From: Falsirhodobacter algicola
GTDB taxonomy: Bacteria > Pseudomonadota > Alphaproteobacteria > Rhodobacterales > Rhodobacteraceae
Assembly: GCF_018279165.1 (NCBI RefSeq)
Contig: NZ_CP047289.1
Location: 1,238,501 to 1,302,500, forward strand
Length of the DNA: 64,000 nt
Direction of reading: 5' to 3'
Both the position numbers and the translations under genes were made by a program. The notes beneath the pieces were generated by a model. The model saw only the letters and a program-made list of their open reading frames with translations, ran no database searches and was not told the origin of the DNA. This document shows, piece by piece, positions 26,252 to 33,539 of this stretch (positions within the stretch are counted from its first letter, which is position 1; the number at the start of each line of letters is the position of its first letter).

Positions 26252-26502
26252 ACGCCGCCATCCGTCGGTACGACCTCGGTCAGGCGGACGGCCAGCGTGC
26301 CATCCACCTCCTGCAATTCGCCCCGCGCGATCAGCTTCTCGCCGACGTAAAGCTCCACCGGGTCGTCGATCCGGCGGTCGAGGACGAGCACCGCATCTTG
26401 CTGCAACCGCAGCAGATCGCGAACCTTGGGCCGGGCGCGCCCGACGGAAATCGTCACCTCGATCGGGACATCGGCGAACGGGGTTTGCAATGTATCAGGC
26501 AT
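26248..26502 (-). CDS. fliN: flagellar motor switch protein FliN
   Basis: 84 residues forming a single SpoA (surface presentation of antigens) domain: VPIEVTISVGRARPKVRDLL, then VELYVGEKLIARGELQEVDG and RLTEVV. This is the minimal FliN of the C-ring, without an N-terminal extension. It overlaps the FliH-like gene by 8 bp and fliP by 4 bp. FliM and FliG, its C-ring partners, are not in this window. Confidence 0.94.
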   Translation of the reverse strand: MPDTLQTPFADVPIEVTISVGRARPKVRDLLRLQQDAVLVLDRRIDDPVELYVGEKLIARGELQEVDGTLAVRLTEVVPTDGGV

Positions 26503-27067
26503 GCAGGCGGACCTCGGTGTTGAGGGCGAAGAAATCGGCGATGGCGGCCAGCGCCTCCTCCGCCGCGCGCGATGGAGCGATCACCGTTTCCGGCGCATGG
26601 GGAAGGCGCACCGCGCCCCGCGGCAGATCCGCATCCTCCATCACGAGGAAGGGGAGCGGGGTCTGCAGCCCGTCCAGACAGCCGCGATCCGCGGGATGGA
26701 CGGCGATGCGCAGCGGCGCCTCTGTGGCGGTGATCAGGGGCGGCATCAGGCGGTCGGCCACATGCGCGACGAGCGTCAGCCGCGCGGCCTCCGGCAGAAG
26801 GCGCGACAAAAGCGCCTCCATCACCGGGCCAAGCTGCGAGAGGATATGCTGGCGCGCCTCGTGATAGCCGAAGGACCAGTCGGACAGCGTATCGGCCAAG
26901 GCGCGGGCGGCGGCGGCGTGCAGCGCGGCGGTTTCGGCCAAGGCGGCGGCATGGCCTGCGGCCTCGCCCTCGGCCCGCGCGGCGCGGCGGATCTCCTCCA
27001 ATTCGTCGGTGGTGATCAGGCGGGCGGCATCCTCGGCATCGAAGGAGCGCAGGCGGAGGGCGGTCAT
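26495..27067 (-). CDS. fliH: FliH-like flagellar export apparatus protein
   Basis: 190 residues, predicted helical and rich in Ala and Glu in the first 110 residues (EEIRRAARAEGEAAGHAAAL is a typical FliH coiled coil), followed by an alpha/beta C-terminal domain (RIAVHPADRG ... EDADLPRGAVRL). FliH binds the FliI ATPase and FliN. The start at 27067 overlaps the fliF stop as ATGA. Sequence similarity to classical FliH is modest, so the name rests on the coiled-coil plus C-terminal domain pattern and position. Confidence 0.75.
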   Translation of the reverse strand: MTALRLRSFDAEDAARLITTDELEEIRRAARAEGEAAGHAAALAETAALHAAAARALADTLSDWSFGYHEARQHILSQLGPVMEALLSRLLPEAARLTLVAHVADRLMPPLITATEAPLRIAVHPADRGCLDGLQTPLPFLVMEDADLPRGAVRLPHAPETVIAPSRAAEEALAAIADFFALNTEVRLHA

Positions 27068-28569
27068 GCGCGCTCCTCCTCGGTCATCCAGCCGCGCAGC
27101 ACCTCGACCGATTCGACCTGACGGGCCTCGATCAGACGGCGCAGACGGGCAACGGGCTCTTCCTCCGCCGGTGCTTCGACGAGTTCGGCATCTGGCGGCA
27201 CGGTTCCGGGCAGCGCCAGAAGGGGCGCGGGCGGGGGCAGCGCCTCGCGCCGCGCCGTCAGAATCGGGCGCAGCACGAACAGCCCCAGCACCAGCGCCAC
27301 CAGCGCGAGCACCCCAAGCTGCAGCGCCTGCATCGGCCGGATCGCCTGCCGCCAACCGGCCGCGCCCTCGGCCAGCGTGCCCTGGGGGGCCGCCGCTTCG
27401 AACTGCAGCGACCGCAGCGTCAGCACGTCCCCCCGCGCGGTATCCAGCCCGACGGCCGAGGCGACCAGATCGCGCAGCGCGGTCAGCTCCTCCTCGGGGC
27501 GGGGCTGCCATTGCGGCACGCCCTGGGCATCCGGGACCTGCACCCCATCCACCAGCACGGCGATGCCCAGCTTGCGGATCGCGCCCGGAACGCGCAGCAC
27601 GTCGCGCTGCGTCTCGGACACTTCGTAATTCACCGTTTCGCGGGTTTCGTCGTTCTGGCTTTGGCGGGGGTCGGCACCGGCATCGCCCTCCGGCAGGTTG
27701 GACGCGACCGTCACCGCGCCCGAGGCACCCGAATCCCGGCTCGACCGCTCGCTCGTTTCGGAGGAGATGGCGACGCGCCCCTGCGGATCGAATCGCCGCT
27801 CGGTGATCTGCTCGCGCTCCGTCTCCACGTCGACGGACACCTCCACCACCGCGCGGCCGGGGCCGACACGGGCCTCCAGCAGGCGTTCGACATTGCGGCG
27901 CAGTGTCTCGGCCCGGTCGGCGCTCGGGGCTGCGGCGGCCGGTTCGATCAGGCCCGCGACCGCATCGATCACCGCGACATCGGCCGTCTGAAGCCCGGGC
28001 ACCGCCCCCGCCACCAGATGTTTCAACGCATCGGCCTGCGTCTGCGTCAGCACCCCCTGCCCCATCGTCACCGTGACCGAGGCCGTGGGCCGCACATCGC
28101 GCCGGAACGGCTGGGCCTGCGGCGCCGCCAGATGAACCCGCGCCGCCCGCAGCCCCGGCATCGCAAGGATGGTGCGGGCCAGCTCCCCTTCCTTTGCGCG
28201 CAGATACGCCGCGTCGAACATCTGCGAGGTGGTGCCGAAACCCGACAGGCCGTCCAGAATCTCGTACCCTGCGATGCCTGTTGCGGGCAGACCCTGCGTC
28301 GCCAGCATCAGGCGCAGGCGGTCGCGCTGCGTAGCATCGACGCGGATCGCGTTGCCCTGCACGTCGTAGACGGCGCCCGCCTGTTCCAGCGCGGCCACGA
28401 CCTCCCCCGCCGCCGAGGCGTCGAGCCCGCTATAGAGCAGCGCCATGTCCGGTTGCGCCGCAAGCCGCGACAGGCCGATGATCGCAAGGAACATCGCAAC
28501 CGTCGCGCCCCCCACGATGATGCGCCGCCCCAGCGTCAGGGCGCGCCACTGCGCCAGCACGTTCTGCAC
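27064..28569 (-). CDS. fliF: flagellar M-ring protein FliF
   Basis: 501 residues when started at GTG 28569, chosen for the GGAGG five bases upstream; a GTG at 28611 would add 14 residues without a ribosome site. It has the two transmembrane helices of FliF (about residues 16-38 and 410-432), the ring-building motifs (LYSGLDASAAGEVVAAL, FDAAYLRAKEGELARTI, RAARVHLAAPQ), a disordered central insertion (SSRDSGASG), and a cytoplasmic tail for FliG binding. It opens the leftward operon; a CtrA-like site lies 58 bp upstream. Confidence 0.95.
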   Translation of the reverse strand: MQNVLAQWRALTLGRRIIVGGATVAMFLAIIGLSRLAAQPDMALLYSGLDASAAGEVVAALEQAGAVYDVQGNAIRVDATQRDRLRLMLATQGLPATGIAGYEILDGLSGFGTTSQMFDAAYLRAKEGELARTILAMPGLRAARVHLAAPQAQPFRRDVRPTASVTVTMGQGVLTQTQADALKHLVAGAVPGLQTADVAVIDAVAGLIEPAAAAPSADRAETLRRNVERLLEARVGPGRAVVEVSVDVETEREQITERRFDPQGRVAISSETSERSSRDSGASGAVTVASNLPEGDAGADPRQSQNDETRETVNYEVSETQRDVLRVPGAIRKLGIAVLVDGVQVPDAQGVPQWQPRPEEELTALRDLVASAVGLDTARGDVLTLRSLQFEAAAPQGTLAEGAAGWRQAIRPMQALQLGVLALVALVLGLFVLRPILTARREALPPPAPLLALPGTVPPDAELVEAPAEEEPVARLRRLIEARQVESVEVLRGWMTEEERA

Positions 28570-28626
28570 ATCACCCTCCGGTCCAAGCGGGATTTTCCCG
28601 TTCTGGTCCACTCTGCCGGATCGGCC

Positions 28627-28641
28627 TTAACAATCGGTTAG
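28627..28641. promoter_or_regulatory. CtrA-like binding site in the fliF/fliL divergent promoter
   Basis: TTAA-N7-TTAG (spacer CAATCGG), one mismatch from the CtrA consensus TTAA-N7-TTAA. It is centred in the 118 bp between the fliF and fliL starts, the only AT-rich patch there. The same form occurs upstream of flagellin. Confidence 0.6.
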
Positions 28642-28687
28642 TGACCCCGGCGTTATGAACGAGCCAACGCAGAAAGGCGGAGGGATC

Positions 28688-29149
28688 ATGGCGGATATGG
28701 CCGTGGCGCAGGACGCGCCCAAGACACGCTCGAAAGGGCCGCTCCTCGTGGGGTTGGTGCTGGCGCTGGCGCTGGGGGGTGGGGGATTCTACGCCACCTA
28801 TGCCGGGCTGGTGCCGCTGCCCGCCCGCCATGCCTCGGTGGATCTTCCGGCCATCGCCTTCGTTCCGCTGGAACCGACGGTCATCTCGCTCGGCCGCGAA
28901 TCGGGGCGCCAGCATCTGCGCTTCACCGCCGAACTGGAGGTCGCGCCCGAATACGAGGCCGAGGTCGCGCTGCTGAAGCCGCGCGTTCTGGACGTGCTGA
29001 ACGGCTATCTCCGCGCCGTCTCGGTGGAGGAGTTGGAGGACCCGGCGGAATTGGTCCGCCTGCGGGCACAGATGCTGCGCCGGGTGCAGATGGTGACGGG
29101 CGAAGGGCGCGTGCGCGATCTTCTCGTCACCGAATTCGTGATCAACTGA
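28688..29149 (+). CDS. fliL: flagellar basal-body-associated protein FliL
   Basis: 153 residues: a short cytoplasmic N-terminus, one membrane helix at about 18-40 (GPLLVGLVLALALGGGGFYA), and a periplasmic FliL domain with FVPLEPTVISLG, LRFTAELEV and the C-terminal VRDLLVTEFVIN. FliL stabilises stator units around the motor. ATG 28688 has GGAGGG upstream. First gene of the rightward operon, 46 bp from the CtrA-like site. Confidence 0.93.
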   Translation: MADMAVAQDAPKTRSKGPLLVGLVLALALGGGGFYATYAGLVPLPARHASVDLPAIAFVPLEPTVISLGRESGRQHLRFTAELEVAPEYEAEVALLKPRVLDVLNGYLRAVSVEELEDPAELVRLRAQMLRRVQMVTGEGRVRDLLVTEFVIN

Positions 29150-29161
29150 CGGGGGCCGACG

Positions 29162-29455
29162 ATGGACGTGATTGCGGACATCCTGCTGGCCGCCGGTGCG
29201 CTTGGGGCGGCGATCTATTGCGCGGTCCTGTCGGCGCGGCTGAAGCGGTTCGCCTCGCTCGACAGTGGGATGGGCGGCGCGATCGCCATCCTTTCGGCCC
29301 AGGTGGAGGAGTTGAGCCGCGCCCTCACCACCGCGCAGGCCGTGGCCGGGCAACAGGCGGCGCATGTGACCGAAGTTTCGGCCCGGGCCGAGGCTGCCGC
29401 CAAGCGGCTGGAGCTTCTGGTCGCCTCGCTCCACGATCTGGAGGTGACGCCATGA
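29162..29455 (+). CDS. small membrane-anchored coiled-coil protein in the fliL-motE interval (DUF6468-like)
   Basis: 97 residues: one N-terminal transmembrane helix (DVIADILLAAGALGAAIYCAVL) followed by a helical, Ala/Glu-rich segment that looks like a coiled coil (AQVEELSRALTTAQ ... SARAEAAAKRLELLV). It resembles the DUF6468 proteins found beside fliL in alphaproteobacteria, but I am not certain of the family. It is coupled to motE by an ATGA overlap, so a role in stator or basal-body assembly is inferred. Confidence 0.75.
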   Translation: MDVIADILLAAGALGAAIYCAVLSARLKRFASLDSGMGGAIAILSAQVEELSRALTTAQAVAGQQAAHVTEVSARAEAAAKRLELLVASLHDLEVTP

Positions 29456-30000
29456 AGCCCGCACGGATCGGGGCGCTGGCGGTGCTGGCGCTGCTTCTGG
29501 CCTCCTCCGGGGCGTTGCGGCTGGGATCGGGGATCGGGGCGGCGCTGGCGCGCACGCCCGAACCCGCCGCCGCCGCGCCCGTGATCTGCCCCGCGACGCC
29601 CGCGGCGCTGGTGCAGGCCCTGAACGCGCGCGAAAGCCAAGTCGCCGTGCAGGAGGCCGCCTTGGCCCAACGTCAGGCCAGCCTCGACGCCGCCGCGACC
29701 GCGATACAGGACCGCATGGCCGCCCTCGCCGAGGCCGAGGCCCGGCTGTCGGACACGCTGGCGCGGGCCGACGGCGCGGCGGAAGGCGATCTCGCCCGGC
29801 TGACGGCCGTGTACGAGGCGATGAAGCCCAAGGATGCCGCCACCCTCTTCGGCACGATGGAGCCCGATTTCGCCGCGGGTTTCATCGGCCGGATGCGTCC
29901 CGACGCCGCCGGCGCCGTGCTGGCCGGCCTTCCGGCCGAACAGGCCTATGCCATCAGCGTGCTTCTGGCCGGGCGCAACGCGCTCGTCCCGAAGGAGTGA
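29452..30000 (+). CDS. motE: MotE-family periplasmic flagellar protein
   Basis: 182 residues: signal/anchor helix (residues 7-25), a coiled-coil region (residues about 58-115 with AQRQASLDAAATAIQDRMAA), and a C-terminal MgtE-N/FliG-middle-like domain (YEAMKPKDAATLFGTME ... AAGFIGRMRPDAAGAVLAGL). This arrangement is that of MotE, described in Sinorhizobium as the chaperone of the periplasmic motor protein MotC. A large periplasmic protein two genes downstream could be its client. Coupled to the preceding gene. Confidence 0.82.
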   Translation: MKPARIGALAVLALLLASSGALRLGSGIGAALARTPEPAAAAPVICPATPAALVQALNARESQVAVQEAALAQRQASLDAAATAIQDRMAALAEAEARLSDTLARADGAAEGDLARLTAVYEAMKPKDAATLFGTMEPDFAAGFIGRMRPDAAGAVLAGLPAEQAYAISVLLAGRNALVPKE

Positions 30001-30045
30001 ACAGTCACAAATGTCGCCGAGGCGCGATTGTCAGGAGGAACCGAC

Positions 30046-30912
30046 ATGATCGGAATGATCGGGATCGCCGTGGTCTTCGTCATGGTGTTCGGCGGCTATG
30101 TCGTGGCCGGTGGAAAGCTGGGGGTGGTGATGCATGCCCTGCCCTATGAAATGGCGATGATCGGTGGCGCGGCCATCGGTGCGTTCCTTCTGGGCAACGA
30201 CATCGGCACGGTGAAGACGACGCTGCGCGACATCGGCAAGGTGTTCCGCGGCGCACGCTGGAAACCGGGCGACTATCAGGATCTGCTCTGCCTTTTGTTC
30301 GCGCTGGTGCGTCTGGCCCGCTCCAACCCCGTCGCACTGGAGGAGCATATCGAGGGGCCGGGGTCCTCCGCGCTCTTTGCGCGCTATCCGCGCATCGCCG
30401 CCGATCACGAGGCGGTGGATCTGATCTGCGACACGCTGCGCGCCGCCTCCATGAACTACGACGATCCCCATCAGGTGGAGGAGATGCTGGACAAGCGGAT
30501 GGAGGCTGCGGGCCATCACGCCCTCGCCTCCAGCCACGCGCTGCAATCCATGGCCGATGCGCTGCCCGCGCTTGGGATCGTGGCGGCGGTGCTGGGCGTC
30601 ATCAAGACGATGAGCGCGATCGATCAGCCGCCGGAGGTTCTGGGCGGCATGATCGGCGGCGCGTTGGTCGGTACGTTCCTCGGGGTGTTTCTGGCCTATG
30701 GCATTGTCGCCCCCTTCGCGACCCGGCTGAAGGCCGTCGCCGAAGAGGACGGCCATTTCTACATCCTGATCCGAGAGGTGCTGGTGGCGAACCTGCATGC
30801 CCATCCGGCGAATATCTGCGTCGAGGTCGGCCGCCAGAACACGCCCCATGACAAACGTCCCAGCTTCGCCGATATCGAAGGCGCCCTGCGCGCCGCGAAG
30901 GAGGCTGCGTGA
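30046..30912 (+). CDS. motA: flagellar stator protein MotA
   Basis: 288-residue proton-channel stator subunit with four membrane helices: IGMIGIAVVFVMVFGGYV, EMAMIGGAAIGAFLLG, LPALGIVAAVLGVIKTM (with the conserved proline that couples proton flow to torque) and GALVGTFLGVFLAYGIVAPF. The cytoplasmic loop carries charged residues for FliG contact. AGGAGG precedes ATG 30046. Its TGA overlaps the next ATG. Unusually there is no motB beside it. Confidence 0.96.
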   Translation: MIGMIGIAVVFVMVFGGYVVAGGKLGVVMHALPYEMAMIGGAAIGAFLLGNDIGTVKTTLRDIGKVFRGARWKPGDYQDLLCLLFALVRLARSNPVALEEHIEGPGSSALFARYPRIAADHEAVDLICDTLRAASMNYDDPHQVEEMLDKRMEAAGHHALASSHALQSMADALPALGIVAAVLGVIKTMSAIDQPPEVLGGMIGGALVGTFLGVFLAYGIVAPFATRLKAVAEEDGHFYILIREVLVANLHAHPANICVEVGRQNTPHDKRPSFADIEGALRAAKEAA

Positions 30913-32822
30913 TGCGCTGGCTTCTGGCGGTCCTTCTGATGAGCGGCGCGGCGCAGGCCGATGTCCTCGTCCGCTCGGGCGAGCATGGCAGCTACACCCG
31001 CCTCGCCTTCGATCTACCGACGGCGCGGGCGTGGAGGATGGGACGTGTGGCGGACGGCTATGCCCTGCGGCTCGATCCCGCGGTCACGCTCGATATGTCG
31101 CGCATCTATCGCCGGATCGGGCGCGGGCGGATCGCCGGGGTCGGGGTGGATGCTGCGACAGGCGATGTCCTTCTGCGGCTTGGCTGCGCCTGCTATGCCA
31201 CGGCCTTCGAGAGCCGTCCGGGCACCGTGGTGATCGACGTGCATCCCGGCGCGGCCAAACCGGGATCGCGCTTCGAGCTGTCGCTCGATCCGCCGCCCCC
31301 GCCGAAGCCGGTGGTGCGGACCGCCGGCTACGATTGGACCGACATCACCCGCACGCCGCCGGATCTGCCGATGGCCCCCGCGCTCGATCCGTTCCGCGAT
31401 GCGGTGCTGCGCCAGCTTGCGGCGGGCGCGGCGCGGGGCGTCGTCGATATGGTGGACCGCCCGCCGCCTTTGCCGCCCCTTCCCCTGCCCGAACAGGTCC
31501 GCATCGCCGAAGAGCCGGGCTTCGTCGCCGATCCCGATCAGCCGCTGACCACCGACGGGCTGGCCTGCATTCCGGACGCCGACCTCGCTTTGGGCGATTG
31601 GGGCGCGGACGGCCCCGCTGCACTGACGCTGGCCAGCGGCCGCGGCGGGCTGGAGGGGGAGTTCGACCGCCCCGACCCGGAGGCCGTGACCCGCGCGATC
31701 CGCTATCACCTGTTCCTCGGTTTCGGGGCGGAGGCGCGGCAGATCGCGCAAGTCTATGCGCCGAACGCCGAAGGCCGGGCGCTCTGGTCCGATCTTGGGC
31801 ATCTGGTCGATGCCGAGGAGGCGACGGCGGGCATCCTGCCCCCGATGGCCGGTTGCGACGGGGCGGCCGCGCTCTGGGGCATCCTGTCCCTGCCCCGCCC
31901 GCAGCCCGGCGCCCCCGAGAATGCGGGCGCCGCGCTTCAGGCCTTCACCGCCCTGCCGCAGCATCTGCGCCGCGACATCGGCCCGATGCTGGTGGAACGG
32001 TTCACCGCGCGGCATGACGACGCCTCGGCCATGCGGGTGCGCGATGCAATCCTTCGGGCCGAACCCGCCCCCGATGCGCCCCTGCGCACGCTGACCGCCG
32101 CTCCGGGGGCCGAGGGGGACAGCGCGCTGGCCGCCATCGTCGCCGAAGGCGGACGCGACACCGACGAGGCGCGGATCACGCTTGCGGACCGGCGGCTCAG
32201 CGCGCGCCAACCGGTGGACGAGCCGACACGCCTTGCCCTAGAGGCGCTGCTGCACGAAGCGCGCGGCGGCCCGGACGAGGCACGTCTGGCGCGCCTCGTG
32301 GCCCTTGCCCGCGCCGCGACGCAGGATTTCGACACCGCCTTCGCCGAGGCACCGGCTTCCACCGAAGCCGAGCTTTGGGCATGGCTGGCCGAGGCGGGGG
32401 GCGATGACGCGATCCTGACCCATGGCGTGCTGGCGGACGGGACGGCCCGCCCGATCGTCCCGCGCGAGGTGCGGCTTGCGATGGCCCGCCGCCTGACGGA
32501 TCTGGGCCTGCCCGATCCCGCCCTTCGCTGGCTGGACACAGACCCGGCTGCCGCGCCGGAAGACGAACGCCTGATCGCCGCCCGCGCGCATCTGGCCCGG
32601 CAGGACGGCCTTGATGCGCAGCGATGGCTGGGGGGACTGGACACGGCGGAGGCGACCGCGCTGCGCACCGCTGCCGCGCGCCAGCTTGCCGGCCCCAGTG
32701 CCGAGGTATCGGTACCCACCGTCGCGCCTGCGCAGCCGATGACGCCGCTGGCACAGGGGCGCGCGCTGACCGCCGATTCCGATGCCGTGCGCCAACAGAT
32801 TGAGGCGCTTCTGACACGCTAA
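30912..32822 (+). CDS. large periplasmic flagellar-cluster protein, MotC-like candidate with AMIN-like N-terminus
   Basis: 636 residues. Sec signal MMRWLLAVLLMSGAAQA. Residues about 18-115 look like an AMIN-type beta domain (YTRLAFDLP at the start, GTVVIDVHPG at the end), a fold that binds peptidoglycan in AmiC and PilQ. A proline-rich linker (PPPPPKP, PPPLPPLPLP) follows, then a long Ala/Leu/Arg-rich helical region of repeat character to residue about 600. It follows motA with a TGATG overlap, downstream of motE. By position and export it could be the counterpart of MotC; sequence proof is lacking. Confidence 0.7.
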   Translation: MRWLLAVLLMSGAAQADVLVRSGEHGSYTRLAFDLPTARAWRMGRVADGYALRLDPAVTLDMSRIYRRIGRGRIAGVGVDAATGDVLLRLGCACYATAFESRPGTVVIDVHPGAAKPGSRFELSLDPPPPPKPVVRTAGYDWTDITRTPPDLPMAPALDPFRDAVLRQLAAGAARGVVDMVDRPPPLPPLPLPEQVRIAEEPGFVADPDQPLTTDGLACIPDADLALGDWGADGPAALTLASGRGGLEGEFDRPDPEAVTRAIRYHLFLGFGAEARQIAQVYAPNAEGRALWSDLGHLVDAEEATAGILPPMAGCDGAAALWGILSLPRPQPGAPENAGAALQAFTALPQHLRRDIGPMLVERFTARHDDASAMRVRDAILRAEPAPDAPLRTLTAAPGAEGDSALAAIVAEGGRDTDEARITLADRRLSARQPVDEPTRLALEALLHEARGGPDEARLARLVALARAATQDFDTAFAEAPASTEAELWAWLAEAGGDDAILTHGVLADGTARPIVPREVRLAMARRLTDLGLPDPALRWLDTDPAAAPEDERLIAARAHLARQDGLDAQRWLGGLDTAEATALRTAAARQLAGPSAEVSVPTVAPAQPMTPLAQGRALTADSDAVRQQIEALLTR

Positions 32823-32893
32823 CGAAATCGAAAGACTCGCGGGGGCAGGATGGGCGGTGAAGCGGCCAAGCCGCGCGATGGCGGGTGAAACCC

Positions 32894-33538
32894 ATGATGC
32901 GGATCTTTCTGGCGCTTGCCGTGATTCTGGCCCCGGCCGCCGCATGCGCGATGCAGGATCCCGCCGTCCTGTGCGAAAACGCGGCCGCCGATGCCGCGCG
33001 CCGCGTGGGCGTGCCGGTCGATGTGATGATGGCGCTGACGCTGGCCGAAACGGGGCGTCAATCGGGCGGGCGTCTGCGCCCGTGGCCTTGGGCGATCAAC
33101 CGCGGCGGCGAGGGGGCTTGGTTCGCCTCGCAGGCCGAAGCCATGGCCTTTGCCGAAACCTCGCTGCGCGAAGGGCGGCGCAATTTCGACATCGGCTGCT
33201 TTCAGATCAATCACCGCTGGCACGCGGATGGTTTCCCGAACCTCGCAGCGATGTTCGACCCCGAGACGAACGCCCTCTATGCCGCGCGTTTCCTGCGCCA
33301 GCATTACGACCGGACGGGCGATTGGGCGCAGGCCGCAGGTGCCTACCACTCGCTGACACCCGAATTCGCCGACCGCTACATGCAGCGTTTCGCCGCCCTG
33401 CGCCGGGGCGAAGGCAGCGCGCCCGTCATGCCTGCCGTCGCGCGCCTCAACGCCTTTCCGCTGCTGAATGGCGGGCGCGGCCATGCCGGATCGCTGGTGC
33501 CGCTGGGATCGGCCGCCCGCCGCCTGATCGGAGACTGA
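32894..33538 (+). CDS. soluble lytic transglycosylase of the flagellar cluster (SltF-like)
   Basis: 214 residues: signal peptide (MMRIFLALAVILAPAAACA) and an SLT/lysozyme-like domain with catalytic Glu52 in LTLAETGRQ, the substrate-groove motif NFDIGCFQINHRWH, and AAGAYHSLTPEFADRYM. In Rhodobacter sphaeroides a similar enzyme, SltF, opens peptidoglycan for the rod because FlgJ lacks its own muramidase domain; here too FlgJ is a single short domain. Start could be ATG 32894 or GTG 32885, three codons earlier. It lies two bases before flhA. Confidence 0.88.
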   Translation: MMRIFLALAVILAPAAACAMQDPAVLCENAAADAARRVGVPVDVMMALTLAETGRQSGGRLRPWPWAINRGGEGAWFASQAEAMAFAETSLREGRRNFDIGCFQINHRWHADGFPNLAAMFDPETNALYAARFLRQHYDRTGDWAQAAGAYHSLTPEFADRYMQRFAALRRGEGSAPVMPAVARLNAFPLLNGGRGHAGSLVPLGSAARRLIGD

Positions 33539-33539
33539 G

